Source of the DNA: Anaerolineales bacterium
GTDB lineage: Bacteria > Chloroflexota > Anaerolineae > 4572-78 > NAK82
Direction of reading: 5' to 3'
Length of the DNA stretch: 5,527 nucleotides
NCBI GenBank assembly: GCA_024643945.1
Contig: JAHELX010000447.1
Span: 1 to 5,527, forward strand
Part shown: piece after piece, positions 5,002 to 5,527 of the stretch
Layout of the letters: each line of letters begins with the position of its first letter
Numbering within the stretch: the first letter of the stretch is position 1
The notes under the pieces: model-generated
Told to the model about the DNA's origin: nothing
The model's database searches: none
The model's input: only the letters and a program-made list of their open reading frames with translations
Made by a program: the position numbers and the translations under genes

Positions 5002-5527
5002 TTCGGACCAGCCCATCTCTGGTGCCAGCGTGGTTCTCACCTCTACCGCGCCGGTCAGCCTGACCCAACCGCCGACGACGAATAGCTCCGGCTGGGCCGA
5101 CGGCTTCGTGGCCAGCACCCAGGTGGGCACGGCCGAGATCCGCGCGCTCATCGACGGCGTGCCGATCAGCGAGATGGCGACCGTCACCTTCCAAGGCGCC
5201 GAGCTGGCCGTGACCAAGAGCGGGCCGGTTGAGGTGACGCAAGGCTATCCGATCACCTACACTCTCACTATTGCCAACCAGGGACTGATCACCGCGACCA
5301 ACGTGGTGGTAACTGATACATTGCCGACGGCGGTCAATTTCATTACTCAAACTGGCCCTTACACCGATTACGACTACTACGCGGCAGATCACACAGTGGT
5401 TTGGCATATTGCGTCGATCCCGCGCGAGAGCAGCGAAACCTTCGAGTTGCAAGCCACGGTGTCCTCCACCATTACTGGCAGCATCACCAACTGGCTGGCC
5501 GGCACGCTGGCCGAAACCGAATTGGAC
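4964..5527 (+). CDS. Ig-like plus DUF11 domain surface protein, partial
   Basis: A second frame, one base ahead of the kelch frame, is open from about 4964 to the end of the window. It first encodes a bacterial Ig-like (Big/invasin-type) domain: I-R-V-T-A-R-D-D-S-D-Q-P-I-S-G-A-S-V-V-L, then G-W-A-D-G-F-V and G-T-A-E-I-R-A. From about 5198 a DUF11 repeat follows: E-L-A-V-T-K-S-G-P, Y-T-L-T-I-A-N-Q-G, A-T-N-V-V-V-T-D-T-L-P and V-W-H-I-A-S-I-P, ending in S-I-T-N-W near 5490. These domains form extracellular stalks in large secreted proteins. There is no plausible start of its own (a GTG at 4970 lacks a ribosome binding site), so it is most likely the continuation of the kelch gene after a frameshift or an out-of-frame deletion near 4955-4966. 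The gene continues beyond the window. Confidence 0.82.

Noticed and set aside
4564..5452. Long minus-strand open frames (217 and 241 codons) across the kelch/DUF11 region
   Set aside because: They are antisense shadows of GC-rich coding sequence: composition is Arg/Ala/Pro/Gly-rich with no family motifs, while the + strand shows clear kelch, Ig-like and DUF11 sequence.

Overview
The window most resembles accessory DNA of a bacterium of the Chloroflexota (Anaerolineae/Caldilineae type). This is an inference from gene style: an RHS core of the 'LNGWSYAGNN..KYTDPSG' kind, a DUF433 antitoxin gene, a DUF4870-like membrane protein and a kelch/Ig-like/DUF11 surface protein. There is no rRNA, tRNA or housekeeping gene to confirm it. 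All genes that can be supported lie on the + strand; the long minus-strand frames are shadows of GC-rich genes.

Layout. (1) 1-1803: the 3' part of an RHS/YD-repeat protein, with YD repeats, the RHS-associated core ending near nt 915, and then a C-terminal region of about 295 residues that I do not recognise. An 8-bp tandem repeat sits in frame inside the core. (2) 1800-2849: a seven-repeat PQQ-like beta-propeller lipoprotein whose ATG overlaps the RHS stop codon (ATGA), so the two are probably translationally coupled. (3) 2856-3185: a DUF433 antitoxin-type gene followed by a 36-codon remnant of what looks like its usual DUF5615 (PIN-like) toxin partner. (4) 3186-3677: a small DUF4870-like membrane protein lacking a convincing start, closed by a clear rho-independent terminator at 3720-3745. 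(5) 3838-3993: an orphan scrap of a second, divergent RHS core, frameshifted upstream and cut off after its YDPFG-type motif. (6) 4089-4562: an intact gene of 157 residues with a strong ribosome binding site and a CxxC...HxxxxH pattern, of a type I associate with immunity-like proteins near polymorphic toxins. (7) 4567-5527: fragments of a large surface protein, in which kelch repeats are joined out of frame to Ig-like and DUF11 domains that run off the window.

Overall this looks like a polymorphic-toxin and toxin-antitoxin scrapyard. One apparently live unit (RHS C-terminal region plus coupled propeller lipoprotein) is followed by cassettes whose toxin halves are damaged (the DUF5615 remnant and the second RHS core) while the protective partners (DUF433, the 157-residue protein) remain intact. 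The most interesting candidate for something undescribed is the unrecognised RHS C-terminal region with the beta-propeller lipoprotein as its possible immunity or partner protein. No toxic or protective activity can be shown from sequence alone.
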